A stretch of 64,000 nt of DNA from Tillus elongatus (GCA_964006375.1 OZ023268.1:80271335-80335334), one strand, 5' to 3'. Counted from the stretch's first letter, positions 11,836-26,145 are shown. Numbers and translations are program-made. Notes: generated from the letters alone by a model not told the origin.

Positions 11836-12690
11836 GATGTTAGAAGTAACGAAATTGAGCATAGAGCTGTTATTACATTCCTTACTCGAGAAGGTCTTCC
11901 ACCTCAAAGCATCAAAGATCGGCTTGGGTTGGGTATACGGGGAAAATTCTCCGTCTTATTTTGTAGTAAAAAATTTGTCAAAACGGTTTCGAATCGGACG
12001 GGAATCCTTGGAAGATGACGCAAGAACAGGAAGGACGGTGTATGTGGTGACTGACAACAAGATTGTCCTTGTGGAGGATCTCGTATTAAGCGATCTACGT
12101 TTAAAAGTGAGAGAATTATCAAAAATTTTAGTGCTTTCAGATAGCTACAAGCGTTCGCCGAATTATCCACGAACATTTAGGCAAGAATAAAGTTAGTACG
12201 GGGTGGGTCCCCAAACATCTTTCAGCAGTTCAGCGGAAGCGTCGTTTTGAATGTCCCCGATCCTTTATGGATCTCTGTGGAGAAAACCTTGTGGGCGTGT
12301 TAAAGACAATTGTCACAGGGGGTGAAACTATGGGTTTCTACCTTGATCCTTTGTGCAAAAAGGAGTCAATGGAACGGGGGCGTAAAGAAGAAGCACCGCG
12401 AAGAAAATTCAAGGTCTGTCAGTCGAAAAAAAAGTGATGGCTACAATTTTTTGGATTTGTGAGGGTATTTTTCACATAGACTTTAAATAGGACAACACCA
12501 CATTCAACGAGGCATATTATGCAACAATCTTCCTTAAATTACGACAAACTATTCGGAAGAAACGACGTAGGAAACTGACCAAGGCGTGCGTTTGCTCCAT
12601 GACAGTGCACCCGTGCACACTGCTGGAATTACACAAGCCGTAATTCGTGACTGGGGTTTCGAACAAATTGATCACGGTCTATATAATCCA
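11836..12690 (+). pseudogene. Dead mariner transposase
   Basis: Fragments of a classical mariner transposase lie in order across frames: SNEIEHRAVIT and FLTREGLPPQSIKDR (about 11840-11920), FRIGRESLEDDARTGR (about 11990-12036), VLVEDLVLSDLRLKVRELSK (about 12066-12125), FECSRSFMDLCGEN-like (about 12245-12285), MVFYLDP (about 12330-12350), SAKKVMATIFW and LLHDSAPVHT (about 12587-12620). The first catalytic block reads TGGE where TGDE is usual, so a catalytic aspartate is lost. The sequence breaks off after YNPV, before the third catalytic residue. It has several frameshifts and is not functional. Confidence 0.8.
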
Positions 12691-12950
12691 GTCACTACTA
12701 TCTATTGGAATAGGTACCTTCGCGGGTGCGCATTCACAACTCCTCAACAGTAGGGGCGTGAAGACGTCTCTTGTATTCTAATTGGCGTAGGCATGTCACG
12801 TGACTCCCACCACACGCTGAATGCTTTATCGCCTGACTTTTGTTAACCGCTAGATCGCTAGTGTGATTGGTCTGGTTTCTTGTTTCTGGATTGTTTTGCC
12901 AAGTGTTTGTTGTTGAAATTTATCATTTATATTGTGTGGTGTAATTTCAC

Positions 12951-13793
<843 letters not shown>

Positions 13794-15440
13794 ACATGAA
13801 TTTAGACTAGGTATGTAGTTAGCAACTGAATGAATATTTTACAATTATTGTTAATAATTATGAAAATGATTCAACTGTACTGAGAGATAATCTTGTATTT
13901 CAAGAAGACGCGGAAAAGTTTCTAGAAATATATTCTGCAAAAACTTTTACACAATGGATAACATAGCTATATCATAATGCCCTTTTACCACAGAGGTAAA
14001 TTACTAAAGCTGACAATGAATCCAGTTTTACTTGTATGAATGTTAATGTTTTAGAATGGTATTTCATGGGTCATGGTTATCCCGATACAGTTCCAGAAAT
14101 CAATATGATGGATTTGTAAGGGAAAAAATATGGGATCCCTGTTATTTTGGACATAGAAATCAAATGAAAAATAGACGAATATGTCAGACATTCGCCACCC
14201 CTTTGTTATGTTATATTGATTACAAATTCAGATGTATAGGTACTTGTTCCACAGAAGTCAAAACGTATTGAATAAAAATAACAAATAATATATTCACCGT
14301 CAACACCGTAACTAAAGGAAACTAACGTAATCATATACTTAACTATTCTTAGTATATTAATAATTAAGAATAATAGTATTGCCTCAAATTCAAAAGTATC
14401 AATATAATTATGAAAACCAATATTATTATTGATCTTGCTGGCAAATGTCAAAGCTCTCAATGTTACGTCATTTCATGACAGTATTTCCAGTGGGAGGGAA
14501 GGTACGTAACTTGTCTCAGCCAATGAAAACGCCAGAAATGTCTTTACGCCCCTAATGTTGAGGACTTGTGAAAACCGCGGGCGCCATTTCAGTGACGACG
14601 AAGTGGTGTAAGCTGCAGTTTGAGCACATTTTGGGGACAAACCGAAAGAATATGTTTTAGGGGTATCGAATTGTGGCTGAAACTATGTAATAAGTGCGTT
14701 GATGTTAGGTGGGACTATATTTGAAAATAAAATGTAATTGTTAGTCTACGCCGTTTCTTTCATAGTCAAACCGAGAAATGTTGACGGTTACCTCGTATGC
14801 TCAGTTTGTCGGCGAAAGTTAATGCTGCTTTGAGGAAATCGGCAACGGTTGAGTTTAAGCTAGAACGCAGCCAATGTTTCTCTTTATGTTGAGTACCAAT
14901 CATGTTGTATAACATTTGGACAGATGTCTGGCTGGCTGGCGTTCATTAACTGCCTTTATTTAAGGGTCCATTTGTGTAGGCACTATATTTTAATTGTAAA
15001 ACCTTATTTATTCACCATACCTCGTAGAGCGTTCCCTTATTGCCCGAACGTGCTGTTTGATAGTAAACAAAACCCTAATAGCTTGAATCATAATAGTGGG
15101 TGACACATCTGCTTATTTTAGAAGCTGCATGCCAAATATTTCAGATTTCATGTATGTGTATCAGACTTTCTTACGAACTCCTAACGTTATATGTTACATG
15201 CAAGTCTAAGATTAGCTTTATTCTTGCAAATCATAGGTATTTGCCTTAGACATTTTTATACACGTATTAAATATAAGGGAAACTGACCGGCTTTTTTATA
15301 TGACATTATAATATGAGAAAAGTCTAAACGCAGTAGAGTTTTCATAAAAATGTCTCCAAAAAAAAACAAGAAAAAAATCTTAAATAATAAAGCTGGTTTG
15401 ATGAAATTTAATATAGATTAAAAACAAACGCAGGTAGTAT
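13794..15440. other. Intergenic DNA without supported genes
   Basis: This stretch holds the right arm of the inverted repeat (about 14480-14590) and otherwise unassigned AT-rich DNA. The open frames at 14056-14271 and 14206-14460 carry no recognisable motifs. Confidence 0.4.
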
Positions 15441-15441
15441 A

Positions 15442-15560
15442 TCTGGCTTCACAATTGCTTAGTGCCTTCTCTGTAACTGGTTCGCCGTTTTACGGCATCA
15501 TTGACCAATCAAATGGGAAAACCTGTTACAGATAAGAAAATAAGCAATTGTGAAGCCAGA
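15442..15560. repeat. Foldback (hairpin) MITE
   Basis: The left arm TCTGGCTTCACAATTGCTTA plus TTCTCTGTAACTGG is matched by an inverted right arm (15518-15560) ending TAAGCAATTGTGAAGCCAGA. The loop is about 35 bp. A related foldback lies at 40128-40240, and single arms occur near 8865-8890 and 9810-9835. Confidence 0.75.
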
Positions 15561-15605
15561 GATAAAGTATGTACGTCTATATTTAGTATGAAACGGTTTC
15601 GTTAA

Positions 15606-15699
<94 letters not shown>

Positions 15700-15702
<3 letters not shown>

Positions 15703-18646
15703 GGTCTCCCAAGTTGAGTAGCCTATTAGATTATTTTCCAAACTATGCATATATGAATGCTGAAAATTTGCACAAGGGGGTTGCCGAAGATGCTCTATCT
15801 GAAAAAATAATTTCCAAAATGGCGCACTTCCGGTTATACCAGAAGTAGGTGCTAACTTTGTTATTTTAAATAGAACATCCTGTATATTATTACATATTTA
15901 GAATGCTTATTTGATTTTAGGTGGACTTTTATTAACAAACCTTAGTCCTATCTTCAAATGTTTTCGAAATATTTCAATTTTTTCGAAAATTCGAGCCACG
16001 AGAAGGCTTTTTTGATAAGGGTATTTTAGCTTTCTGGTGGGTGTGTTAGGATATTTTTTTTAAACTGTGCATTGCAGGACAACAAAGGTGTGTTGCGACA
16101 TTATTGAAACAATATTTCATATACAGGGTGTTTTGTGTAATGTATATGAATTCCGTAGCTTTCAAACTCAAAAAACTTGTTTATTTCAAATAGAACACCC
16201 TGTATTTTATTATTTTATCAAATACTTCTGAAGACACTCTTTCAAACTGTATTAGCATTCCCTATACCTAAAAACGATGTTTCTTGAGTTATTGACATTT
16301 TTTAGAAAAAAGCACAGAATTCCGCAAAAAAAAAGTTAATTAATTAACTTATTCAATAGAACACCCTGTATTTTATTGTTTTATCAGATGCACTAGAAGT
16401 CACTATTTAAAACTGCATTAGCATTCCCTATACCTAGAAACCATTTTTTTTGAGTTGTTAACAATTTAATAAAAAAAAGTACAGAATTCGGCCAATACAG
16501 TATTATGTTAATAATGTATGCATTTATGTATGTATTTATATATGTATGTGAATGTCTATCACACATAAAAGAAATTATATTATCATAGGAATTGTTCAAA
16601 TTGTCCACCATTTGCATTAACACATCTTTCCAAGCGAGATAGAACTCCATCACTTGTTGCACGCTGTATTTCGAAGGGATTAAGGTTGTCGAGACTATTT
16701 CGAACTCGGTTTTCAAGTTCTTCTCTTGAATTAACTGGAGTTGCATAAACGTCTGACTTGATCTTGCCCCACAAGTAAAAATCGAGCGGCGTCAGATCGG
16801 GTGACCGTGAAGGCCAAACATATCTTCCTCCGCGTCCTATCCACCTATCTTCGAACACTTCATTCATGTACACCTTGACATCTGCTGAAGAATGCGCAGG
16901 GGCACCATCTAGTTGATACCAACAATTGATATGATGGTTGAGGGGTAGAGTGTCCAGGAAATCACTGACTGTGGTTCGTAAGATTCTTAGGTACTGATTG
17001 GAGGTAAGGTTACTATCGTAAATACAGTAAGAAATTTTATTGTCCATTAGAAGAGCAAATACATTAAAACTAAATTTATTCTGGAAACAGCGCTCTCTTA
17101 TCACATGAGGATTTTGCTGTGCCCAGTGATGCGAATTGTGTCTGTTAAAAATTCCTTCATGTGAAAACTTGGCTTCGTCTGTCCAAACTATATTTTTTAT
17201 AAAGGAGGGACTATTTTGGTGACGATCCAGGAGCCATTGACAAAATTCCACTCTTCGTGTTGCATCACTAGGTTGTTGAAAATTCACAGTTGTAAATTTA
17301 TAATCGTGCATATTGTGCTTACGCAATATTCTATGTATTGTCGAATGCGACAGGTTCAAATCAGCTTCAGCAGTTTTTACTGATGCCTGGGGATGGGCTT
17401 CAAAATACGATAATACAGTGATTTTAACGTCTTCGTTTCCTGTTAGTGGTGCGTTTCTTGATGAGTTTTTCATATGGCAGCTACCAGTGCTCAAGAAGTT
17501 TGATTCGTACCTTCTGAATTTTTTAATTGTCATTGGTGGTACCTCAGGATACCGTTCGTTGAACATTCGACATGTCCTGCTGGCAATTCTGCTACACTCC
17601 CCGTAAAAGTAAAACAAATTGAGCAATTGTTCATGTGAGTAGTTACGGCTTTCCATTATACTCTCGAGTCGTAATTTATTTTATTTTTATTTATCTATTT
17701 ATGATAATTCGCCCAACACGATATATAAGATATAACAATAATAATTATTGTTCACACAAACATACATCAACTCAGGTAATAAAACAATAATGTCACATTA
17801 CTGAAACGTCAAACTGTAGACAGCACTCTAATAAGTTTATTAACTAACTTATTTTTGTGGCATTCTGTGCTTTCTTCCAAAAGTTGTAAATAACTCAAGG
17901 AAAATGGTTTCTAGGTATAGGGAATGCTAATACAGTTTTAAATAGTGACTTCTAGTGCATCTGATAAAACAATAAAATACAGGGTGTTCTATTGAATAAG
18001 TTAATTAATTAACTTTTTTTTTGCGGAATTCTGTGCTTTTTTCTAAAAAATGTCAATAACTCAACAAAAATCGTTTTTAGGTATAGGGAATGCTAATACA
18101 GTTTGAAAGAGTGTCTTCAGAAGTATTTGATAAAATAATAAAATACAGGGTGTTCTGTTTGAAATAAACAAGTTTTTTGAGTGTGAAAGCTACGGAATTC
18201 ATATACATTACACAAAACACCCTGTATAAGAAATATTGTTTCAATAATGTAACAACACATCTTTGTTATCCTGCAATGCACAGTTAAAAAAAAATATCCT
18301 AACACACCCACCAGAAAGCTAAAATACCCTTATAAAAAAAGCCTTCTCGTGGCTCGAATTTTCGAAAAAATTGAAATATTTCGAAAACATTTGAAGATAG
18401 GACTAAGGTTTGTTAATAAAAGTCCACCTAAAATCAAATAAGCATTCTAAATATGTAATAATATACAGGGTGTTCTATTTAAAATAACAAAGTTAGCACC
18501 TACTTCTGGTAGAACCGGAAGTGCGCCATTTTGGAAATTATTTTTTTCAGATAGAGCATCTTCTGCAACCCCCATGTGCAAATTTTCAGCATTCAGATAT
18601 GCATAGTTTGGAAAATAATCTAATAGGCTACTCAACTTGGGAGACC

Positions 18647-18649
<3 letters not shown>
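15700..18649 (-). mobile_element. Mariner-like transposon with about 790-bp TIRs inserted in (TA)n
   Basis: The element runs from CAGGGTCTCCCAAGTTGAGT at 15700 to its reverse complement ending at 18649. TA dinucleotides flank it at 15698-15699 and 18650-18651, and (TA)n arrays lie on both sides (15610-15699 and 18650-18726). The arms (about 15700-16495 and 17860-18649) are near-identical in inverted orientation. Each arm includes an inner direct repeat: two units starting near 16192 and 16360 share AGAACACCCTGTATTTTATT and TTAGCATTCCCTATACCTA, about 168 bp apart. The intact transposase lies between the arms. Length is 2,950 bp, well above the usual 1.3 kb of mariners because of the long arms. 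Confidence 0.9.
16583..17656 (-). CDS. Mariner-like (DUF4817/DDE) transposase, intact
   Basis: This uninterrupted 357-residue frame starts MESRNYSHEQLLNLFYFYGE. Residues 1-60 form the DUF4817-like helix-turn-helix with FNERYPEVP and TIKKFRRYE. A second DNA-binding segment holds NLSHSTIHRILRKH. The catalytic core has VWTDEAKFS (first Asp), YQLDGAPAH (second Asp) and WPSRSPDLTPLDFYLWG. If the third catalytic Asp is the one in TPLD, as in mariner's APSD, 41 residues separate it from the second, giving a DD41D-like spacing. All three are present and the frame is complete, so the protein could be active. It cuts and pastes DNA at TA targets and would act on the flanking inverted repeats. No intron is seen. 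Confidence 0.92.
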   Translation of the reverse strand: MESRNYSHEQLLNLFYFYGECSRIASRTCRMFNERYPEVPPMTIKKFRRYESNFLSTGSCHMKNSSRNAPLTGNEDVKITVLSYFEAHPQASVKTAEADLNLSHSTIHRILRKHNMHDYKFTTVNFQQPSDATRRVEFCQWLLDRHQNSPSFIKNIVWTDEAKFSHEGIFNRHNSHHWAQQNPHVIRERCFQNKFSFNVFALLMDNKISYCIYDSNLTSNQYLRILRTTVSDFLDTLPLNHHINCWYQLDGAPAHSSADVKVYMNEVFEDRWIGRGGRYVWPSRSPDLTPLDFYLWGKIKSDVYATPVNSREELENRVRNSLDNLNPFEIQRATSDGVLSRLERCVNANGGQFEQFL

Positions 18650-18726
<77 letters not shown>

Positions 18727-18728
<2 letters not shown>

Positions 18729-19062
18729 CTTTCGAGCTTGTAATAGGAATTTCAATCTGAATTTTTCAGCGTAGTCAATGCCTATCTTTCAAATGAAAAT
18801 ACTTTCAAGATGGCGGCACATCCGGTTATACCGGAAACCGCATCCACTCATTTATTTGAAATAGCACACCCTATATATTATTGTATATTTGAATTCTTTC
18901 TTTAAATTTCAAGTCAACTTTGCCTGAACTTCCATGTTCTAATTTTCAAGCATTTCTGAGATATTCGGAATTTTCCGTTATTTTTTCACGTATCAACGAC
19001 TTCATAGAGACTACGGTATCTACCAAATGATAATCGCTATAAATCTAAAACTTGCTGACTTT
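18727..19062. other. Mariner-TIR-like remnant
   Basis: The block AAGATGGCGGCACATCCGGT followed by TATACCGGAAACC and AAATAGCACACCCTATATAT resembles the inner part of the arm at 15800-15900. It looks like a diverged relative's end. No gene is present. Confidence 0.4.
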
Positions 19063-19074
19063 ATTAGAAAAAGT

Positions 19075-20313
19075 TTGGACGCAGAAAGTGCGTTATGGTA
19101 ATGAATTTTCTTAAAAATGTTTTTAATATCAAATATGTGTGTTTTTTAAGAAAGCAGGCATCAAATTGGGTTACCAGTATAACGTATATAGTAGAAACAA
19201 TGTGGCATGTTTCACCAAAATAACTTTATTGTTTAAAAATGTATACAAAATTTCCAAAGGTAAACTTGAAGTGTTTCCGAAAAAACTGGTTTCTTGGTCA
19301 ACCTTATAGGTTAATAGAAAATTGAGCTATTCAAATTTGAAGCATTTAATGAAAATTCGCCACCATAACGCACTTGCTGCGTCCCGAATTTCTTTTCTTA
19401 CAAACATGCATTATATTGCGATGGAAAATCTAAAAATGCAAAAAAAGGCGTGTTCGATTAAAAAAAAACTTGTATCACCAACTACTTATGGGCCATCCTG
19501 TGATTGTAGAAATACTTTTTTTAAAGTAGCTCAAGACACCCTATACATAATGTATATAATTTTTTTCGTATCTTGTAGAATAACGGATATATTGAGCTTT
19601 ATTGGTTTTTTACGAAAAATCCAAAAAAAAATTATATACCATTAAACAATAAACTATATAGCTAGGACTACTGCCAAAGCATCAGAGAAAGGGTCTATTT
19701 AAAATTAATTTTCTGGAAATATTTTAGTAAAATGAAGGACAATGGCGGTTGAAGCTAAGACTTCAGGCGTTGTAAGACATTCTTCTTGAGGAATTTTCTT
19801 TCAATAGCTCGTACTAGTTTCAGGTTCTTTGCATAAATGTTGCCAATTTTGACGTTTTAAATAGCGACTTTGACGTTTTGAGGAAACCCCAATTTATCTT
19901 TCTTTAAATGCCCATAACTGTTTTGTCTTTTAACCTACAGAGATAAATTTTGGTAGACAATTTACCTATAATGATATAAACCCGCGAACCAAATTTGGTT
20001 GCACTTTGTTATTATTTCCGGAGATATACATTTTTTTCAAAGGAAAACAGAAAATTTTCCGGGAAAACCTGGGCCGATTTTCCTGGCTAACGAACTTATC
20101 CAAGCCACTTGCAAAAGGGAGGTATTCACCAAATTTAACAAAATCGGCCTTTTATTTTTTGAGTTATCAGCGATACATACATACATATAGAAATTGAAAC
20201 TGACCCCGGATGTGTGTTCTAGGGGGGCCATTTGAAGAAATTTTTTCAAAATTAAAAAGTCGGGATCTCCTCTAGTGAATTATTTTTTTTTAAGAAAATT
20301 CACAAAAAAAAAC
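19075..20313 (+). mobile_element. HINE-like repeat, long form, nearly complete, minimal array
   Basis: It starts GGACGCAGAAAGTGCGTTAT at 19075 and includes the 300-bp module ending CACTTGCTGCGTCCCGAA (about 19370-19387). The long internal region follows (GTATCACCAACTACTTATGG, GTTGCCAATTTTGACGTTTT, CTGGGCCGATTTTCCTGGCT). The hairpin end lies at about 20225-20313. Where other copies have (TA)n, this one has only CGATACATACATACATATAG, so it is a near-complete copy before array expansion. Confidence 0.8.
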
Positions 20314-20324
20314 AAAGTATCTAC

Positions 20325-20900
20325 CCTAGTGGCAATTTTTCCGAAGATATATACAGGCTGTTCATAAATTGACCTTGAATTTGGATTAGGAAAACTCGAA
20401 TATCTCACAATTCTCAAATGGAACACCCTGTATTTTATAACGTTATTTTATGGTAAAATGAAATGTCTATTGAACTCTATTGGGTTTCCATATACCTATC
20501 TAGCATAGTTTTTTAATGAATTATGTTTTTATAAATTTCACAGAATTAGTTAAGTACTTCACTTAAGTTTCCCAGAGTTTTTCTATAAATACAGTTTGTG
20601 TAGATTTCACCACTATTAATTTACTACACGAGTTTCTCACAGATAACAAATTATCGGATGGATCTTCCTTAAATGACATTCACTACTATCTACACAAACC
20701 TAATTTAGTTTTTGAATAAATAACTTTATCATCTTCAATAAAAACTTCCGATGAGATTGCTGTAAAAAAATTATGAACCAACTGTCAAATAGTGGCATTT
20801 CTATATTAAATTCTGATTGTCAATTTACGGTACAGTTGTTGTGAAAGTATTCTTGTCGAAAATGAATAGTCAGTTGTATAGTTATCTGTACAAATTCAGT
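20325..20900. other. Mariner-end-like fragment and unassigned DNA
   Basis: The block ATATACAGGCTGTTCATAAA and GGAACACCCTGTATTTTATA (about 20350-20435) resembles mariner inverted repeats. The remainder shows no gene. Confidence 0.35.
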
Positions 20901-20903
20901 AAT

Positions 20904-22350
<1,447 letters not shown>

Positions 22351-22359
22351 TTTTTTAGA

Positions 22360-23480
22360 TTTATTTTTTATTCATGGCGAATGTGGTAAAATTATATGCA
22401 GAACTTGTCGCAATTTTAACGACATACGGGTGATTCACAACGCAATGGACACAGAACGTGTGCTTGTAGAGGACCTCAGAACATGCCGATTTTTTATATA
22501 AAATTTTTCTCTGACGTCCATGGTTGGTAAGATATTGACCTCGGAAGATTCTTTAATAATTACAAGAAATAGCTGTATTGTAGCAGTGCGCTAACATAGA
22601 ACAACCAAATTTGGTAGATGGTTTTCTTTTATCAACATCGTTATTTGACAAAAATTTGTAGTAGATATAAACTCAAAAAGGGGTGAATTAGGGGTGGGTC
22701 ACCCTTTTAATGGTTTCATTTTTTTAAACCCTAACCTAATTAAAAGTTAAAGTTCATCAATTTTATAGCAAATTAAATTTTCTATCCTTTTCTCCTCTTG
22801 CCATGAGAATTGCCCGGTAAATTTATAAATATTTCAAAAGTGGTAAGCGCGCAAAAATGAACCAGCGTAGGGCCACAGCCAGGTGGCGAAGATTCTGCCA
22901 ATCAAAAACAAAATGGAAAGTTGCCTGGACGAAGATAGGGTCGGATTTGGACCCGGTCGAGGATCCAGAGAAGCAGTGCTGGCACTTGAAAAGTGTAATG
23001 AAAAATGCTGAACTGACTTGGAGAGATATGAGCATTATTCCCTATCTACACAAAAGTCAAAGTACCATAATATATTTTAACGGATATGAAATTTACGCTA
23101 ACATAAGACAATGTGTACAGACGTTATATTTATTCAATTTATTTGTGACAGTGGCTATTGCTACGTCCGTAACATTATTTAGACATCAAATAAATGCCCC
23201 GTGCCTCTAGCACAGCATAGTGAAAGTATACTGTGTCCGTAGCACCAGCTGTCAAAAAAAAGTTCCGTGCAGTCCCCCTGTATCACTAGACATTGTAACC
23301 TATATAGTACTCAGTTAGAGGCAAGACACGAAGCAACGTGCCGCCACCTAGTTGCGGAACCAAGTAGTATGTTGTCACGCCAGCTCCAAATAACACAAAG
23401 TGTTAAAAAAATAGAGACTGTATACAACCAACTAACAATTTAGTAAATTGTCAGCCCTAGCCCATTTCTACCCTAATATA
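22360..23480. other. Unassigned DNA with a weak open frame
   Basis: A mariner-MITE-like start (CGGGTGATTCACAACGCAATGG, about 22428) is present. The plus-strand frame 22857-23210 (RRATARWRRFCQSKTKWK, DLDPVEDPEKQCWHLKS) is rich in charged residues but I do not recognise a family. The block GCGGAACCAAGTAGTATGTTG (about 23353) recurs inverted near 62480-62500, marking another small repeat. Confidence 0.35.
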
Positions 23481-23493
23481 GGGACAAAGTATG

Positions 23494-23533
23494 TAAGGCT
23501 AGATGCATTGTTGTGAGAATGCATCTAGCCTTA
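23494..23533. repeat. Perfect 16-bp hairpin
   Basis: TAAGGCTAGATGCATT (23494-23509) and its exact reverse complement (23518-23533) flank an 8-nt loop. A relaxed version with the same GGCTAGATGCATT core lies near 57938-57985. Confidence 0.7.
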
Positions 23534-23534
23534 A

Positions 23535-24590
23535 CCTATACAGTAGAAACAATGTACCATATTTCATCAAAATAACTTTATTGTTGATAAAGTACAAAAA
23601 TTTTCCTAAAATAAACTTAAAATGTTCCCGAATAAAACTGGTTTCCTGGCCAACGAACCTTAGGTTAATAGCAAATTTAGCTATTGAAATTAGAGCATTT
23701 ACTGAAAATTCGCTAACGCACTTGCTGCGACCCGAATTTCTTTTCTTACAAACATGCATTATATCTCGATGGAAAATACAAAAATATAATATTATTTAAG
23801 ACGTGTCAGATTAAAAAAACGAACATTTGTATCACCAACGACTTATGGGCCACCTGTAATGATAAAAATAATTTTATAAGATGCAGCTGAAGACAGTCTA
23901 TAATTAACAAATTCTTTCTCGTATCTTGTATAATAACGGATATATTGAGCTTTACCGTAGTAATACGTCACCCTGTGTATATGAAAACAGGTAAAAACTG
24001 AAGCTAACCCCGCGTGCGGGTTCTAGGAGGCCTAGTACGCGCTCGTTTGAAGATATCTTTTCAAAATTCAAAAGTGGCGGTCTCCTCATTAGCGAATTTT
24101 TTCTACGAAAAATCGCTAAAACTTATCGACCATTAAACGATAAACTCTACAACTAAAACTGCTGCCAAACTGCCAAATCGGAGAAATGGTCTTTTAAAAT
24201 TAATTTTCTGGAAATATTTTAGTTGATTCCGAAGCTTAATGGTTTGTAAAACACCCTTCTTGCGACATTTTCTCTACCTAAGCCGTATTCATTTCAGGTT
24301 CTTTGCATAAGTGTTGCCAAATTTGTGTTTCAGATCTCCACTTTGACGTTTTAAGGGGGAAAATCCCATTTTTTCTTAAACGCTTTTAACTTTTTTTGTC
24401 TTTTAACTTGCAGATCTAAATTTTGGTACATAGTTTAGTTTCTATGATATAAATCTGCATACCAAATTTGGTTGCCAAAGCTTTGTCATTTCCGGATATA
24501 TAAAAATTTTCCCGGAAGACCTGGTCCGATTTTCCTGGCTAACGAACTTATCCAAGCCACTTACAAAAGGAAGGTAATCTTTTAGTATTA
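23535..24590 (+). mobile_element. HINE-like repeat, older subfamily, 5'-truncated
   Basis: It enters inside the 300-bp module (ACAGTAGAAACAATGTACCA), carries the GACGC inverted terminus at about 23712-23733, then an internal hairpin-end-like segment (GTCACCCTGTGTATATG ... GGCGGTCTCCTCATT, about 23968-24100) and the long internal region. It ends at TTATCCAAGCCACTTACAAA. Confidence 0.65.
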
Positions 24591-24639
24591 TTCAAGAGGG
24601 TATACATTTATACATATGTACCGCTTTGACTTTTGACGC

Positions 24640-25060
24640 TTCAACTCGTTTTGGCATAGACTCATTTTTTTTTTGTCATCTCGAAACCACACCTGAATGG
24701 CAGCAAAAACTGTATCTCATCTGAGAACAAGACATTTCTCCATGTTCTTCTGTCCAATGAGCATATTGTTTGCCCGAATTAGTCTTTTTTTCATCTTAGC
24801 GTCAGTCAGAAGCTGCTTCTTTTGTGGTCTCGCAGCTTTTCTTCGTCCCTCGAAAAGGCGGCTGTGTGTTATAGAGTTGTGAATTATCACTCCAGCTTTT
24901 TCAAAGTCTTGCTGAAGTTTATAGCTTCTCCTTCTGTAGCTCAGCTTACTATTTATCCCAATAAACGATTCATTTCGGGAAGTTGTCTTCCTTTTGCTCC
25001 CGCATTTTCCCTTCCACTGAATTTCAGCTGATCCAGTCTCCCTTTATTGTTTAATTATCT
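24640..25060 (-). pseudogene. Tc1-like transposase fragment
   Basis: Minus-strand pieces read, in order, SKRKTTSRNESFIG (near 25000), FEKAGVIIHNSITHSRLFEG (about 24840-24905), RKAARPQKKQLLTDAKMKKR and LIRANN (about 24770-24845), then a diverged CSQMRYSF-type block near 24700. The order and the ARPQKKQLLT block match the bipartite DNA-binding and early catalytic region of Tc1-type transposases. Frameshifts break it and the rest of the catalytic domain is missing. Confidence 0.65.
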
Positions 25061-25387
25061 TATTAGCAGCTCACGGAACACTCACTATGAATGTCTCTTT
25101 GCGTCATAAATGTGTGCTCGCTAAGCGTAATTATCCCTTTTCTTTTCGTTGGCGCAATGTCCATGCTGCCACAGACACGAAAAACTAACTACTACTAACT
25201 TTCTCCCAAAATCACAAAAACACGTGTAACTTGAGTCACAATAACTGCCAAAACGACTGACGTACAATTACTTAATGCAGAATGATAGGTTATTGGATAT
25301 GTCGAGAAACACCTATCAGAATTGTCAAAGCAGTGTTGACATGATGTAATAATACAGAAATTAAGGTAAATGAACAAAGTGACAGCG

Positions 25388-25466
25388 TGCAGTTTCGCTG
25401 AAGTGCTCAGCTTTATCAAATACAGAATATGTATTTGATAAAGCTGAGCACTTCAGCGAAACTGCA
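25388..25466. repeat. Perfect 36-bp inverted repeat, 7-nt loop
   Basis: Arm 1 (25388-25423) begins TGCAGTTTCGCTGAAGTGCT and arm 2 (25431-25466) is its exact reverse complement; the loop is AGAATAT. A diverged single arm occurs at about 46455-46478 (GAGCTGAGAACTTCAGCAAA). Confidence 0.85.
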
Positions 25467-25496
25467 GGCAGTTATACATTATATAAAAAATATCTG

Positions 25497-26048
25497 GACG
25501 CAGCAAGTGCGTTATGGTAGTGAATTTTCATACAAATATTTTTTAATAGCAATAATGTGTGTTTTTTTAAGAAAGCAGGCATCAAATTTGGTTACCAGTT
25601 TAACCTATATAGTAAAAACAATGTGCCATGTTTCATCAAAATAACTTTATTGTTTGAAAATGTACAAAAATTTCCGAAAGTAAACTTAAAGTGTTCCCGA
25701 AAAAACTCGTTTCTTGGTCAACCTTATTGGTTAATAGCAAATTGAGCTATTCAAATATAAAACATTTGAGCAAAATTCTCTACCATAACACACTTACTGC
25801 GTCCAGAATTTTTTTCTTACAAACGCATTATATTTCGATGGAAAGTGCAAAAAAAGAAAAAAAAGAAAATTTGTATCACCAACGACTTATGGGCCATCCT
25901 GTGTTTGTAGAAATATTTTAGTGAATTTTCGTAGAAAAAATTCACTAATGGGGAGATCCCGACTTTTGAATTTTGAAAAAAAATTTGCAAATGAGCGCGA
26001 ACTAGGACCCCTAGAACCCATATCCGGGGTCAGTTTCAATTTTTATAT

Positions 26049-26145
<97 letters not shown>

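Noticed and set aside
22857..23210. 117-residue charged plus-strand frame
   Set aside because: It reads like coding sequence at its start but no family is recognised and it lies among MITE fragments; kept only as a note.
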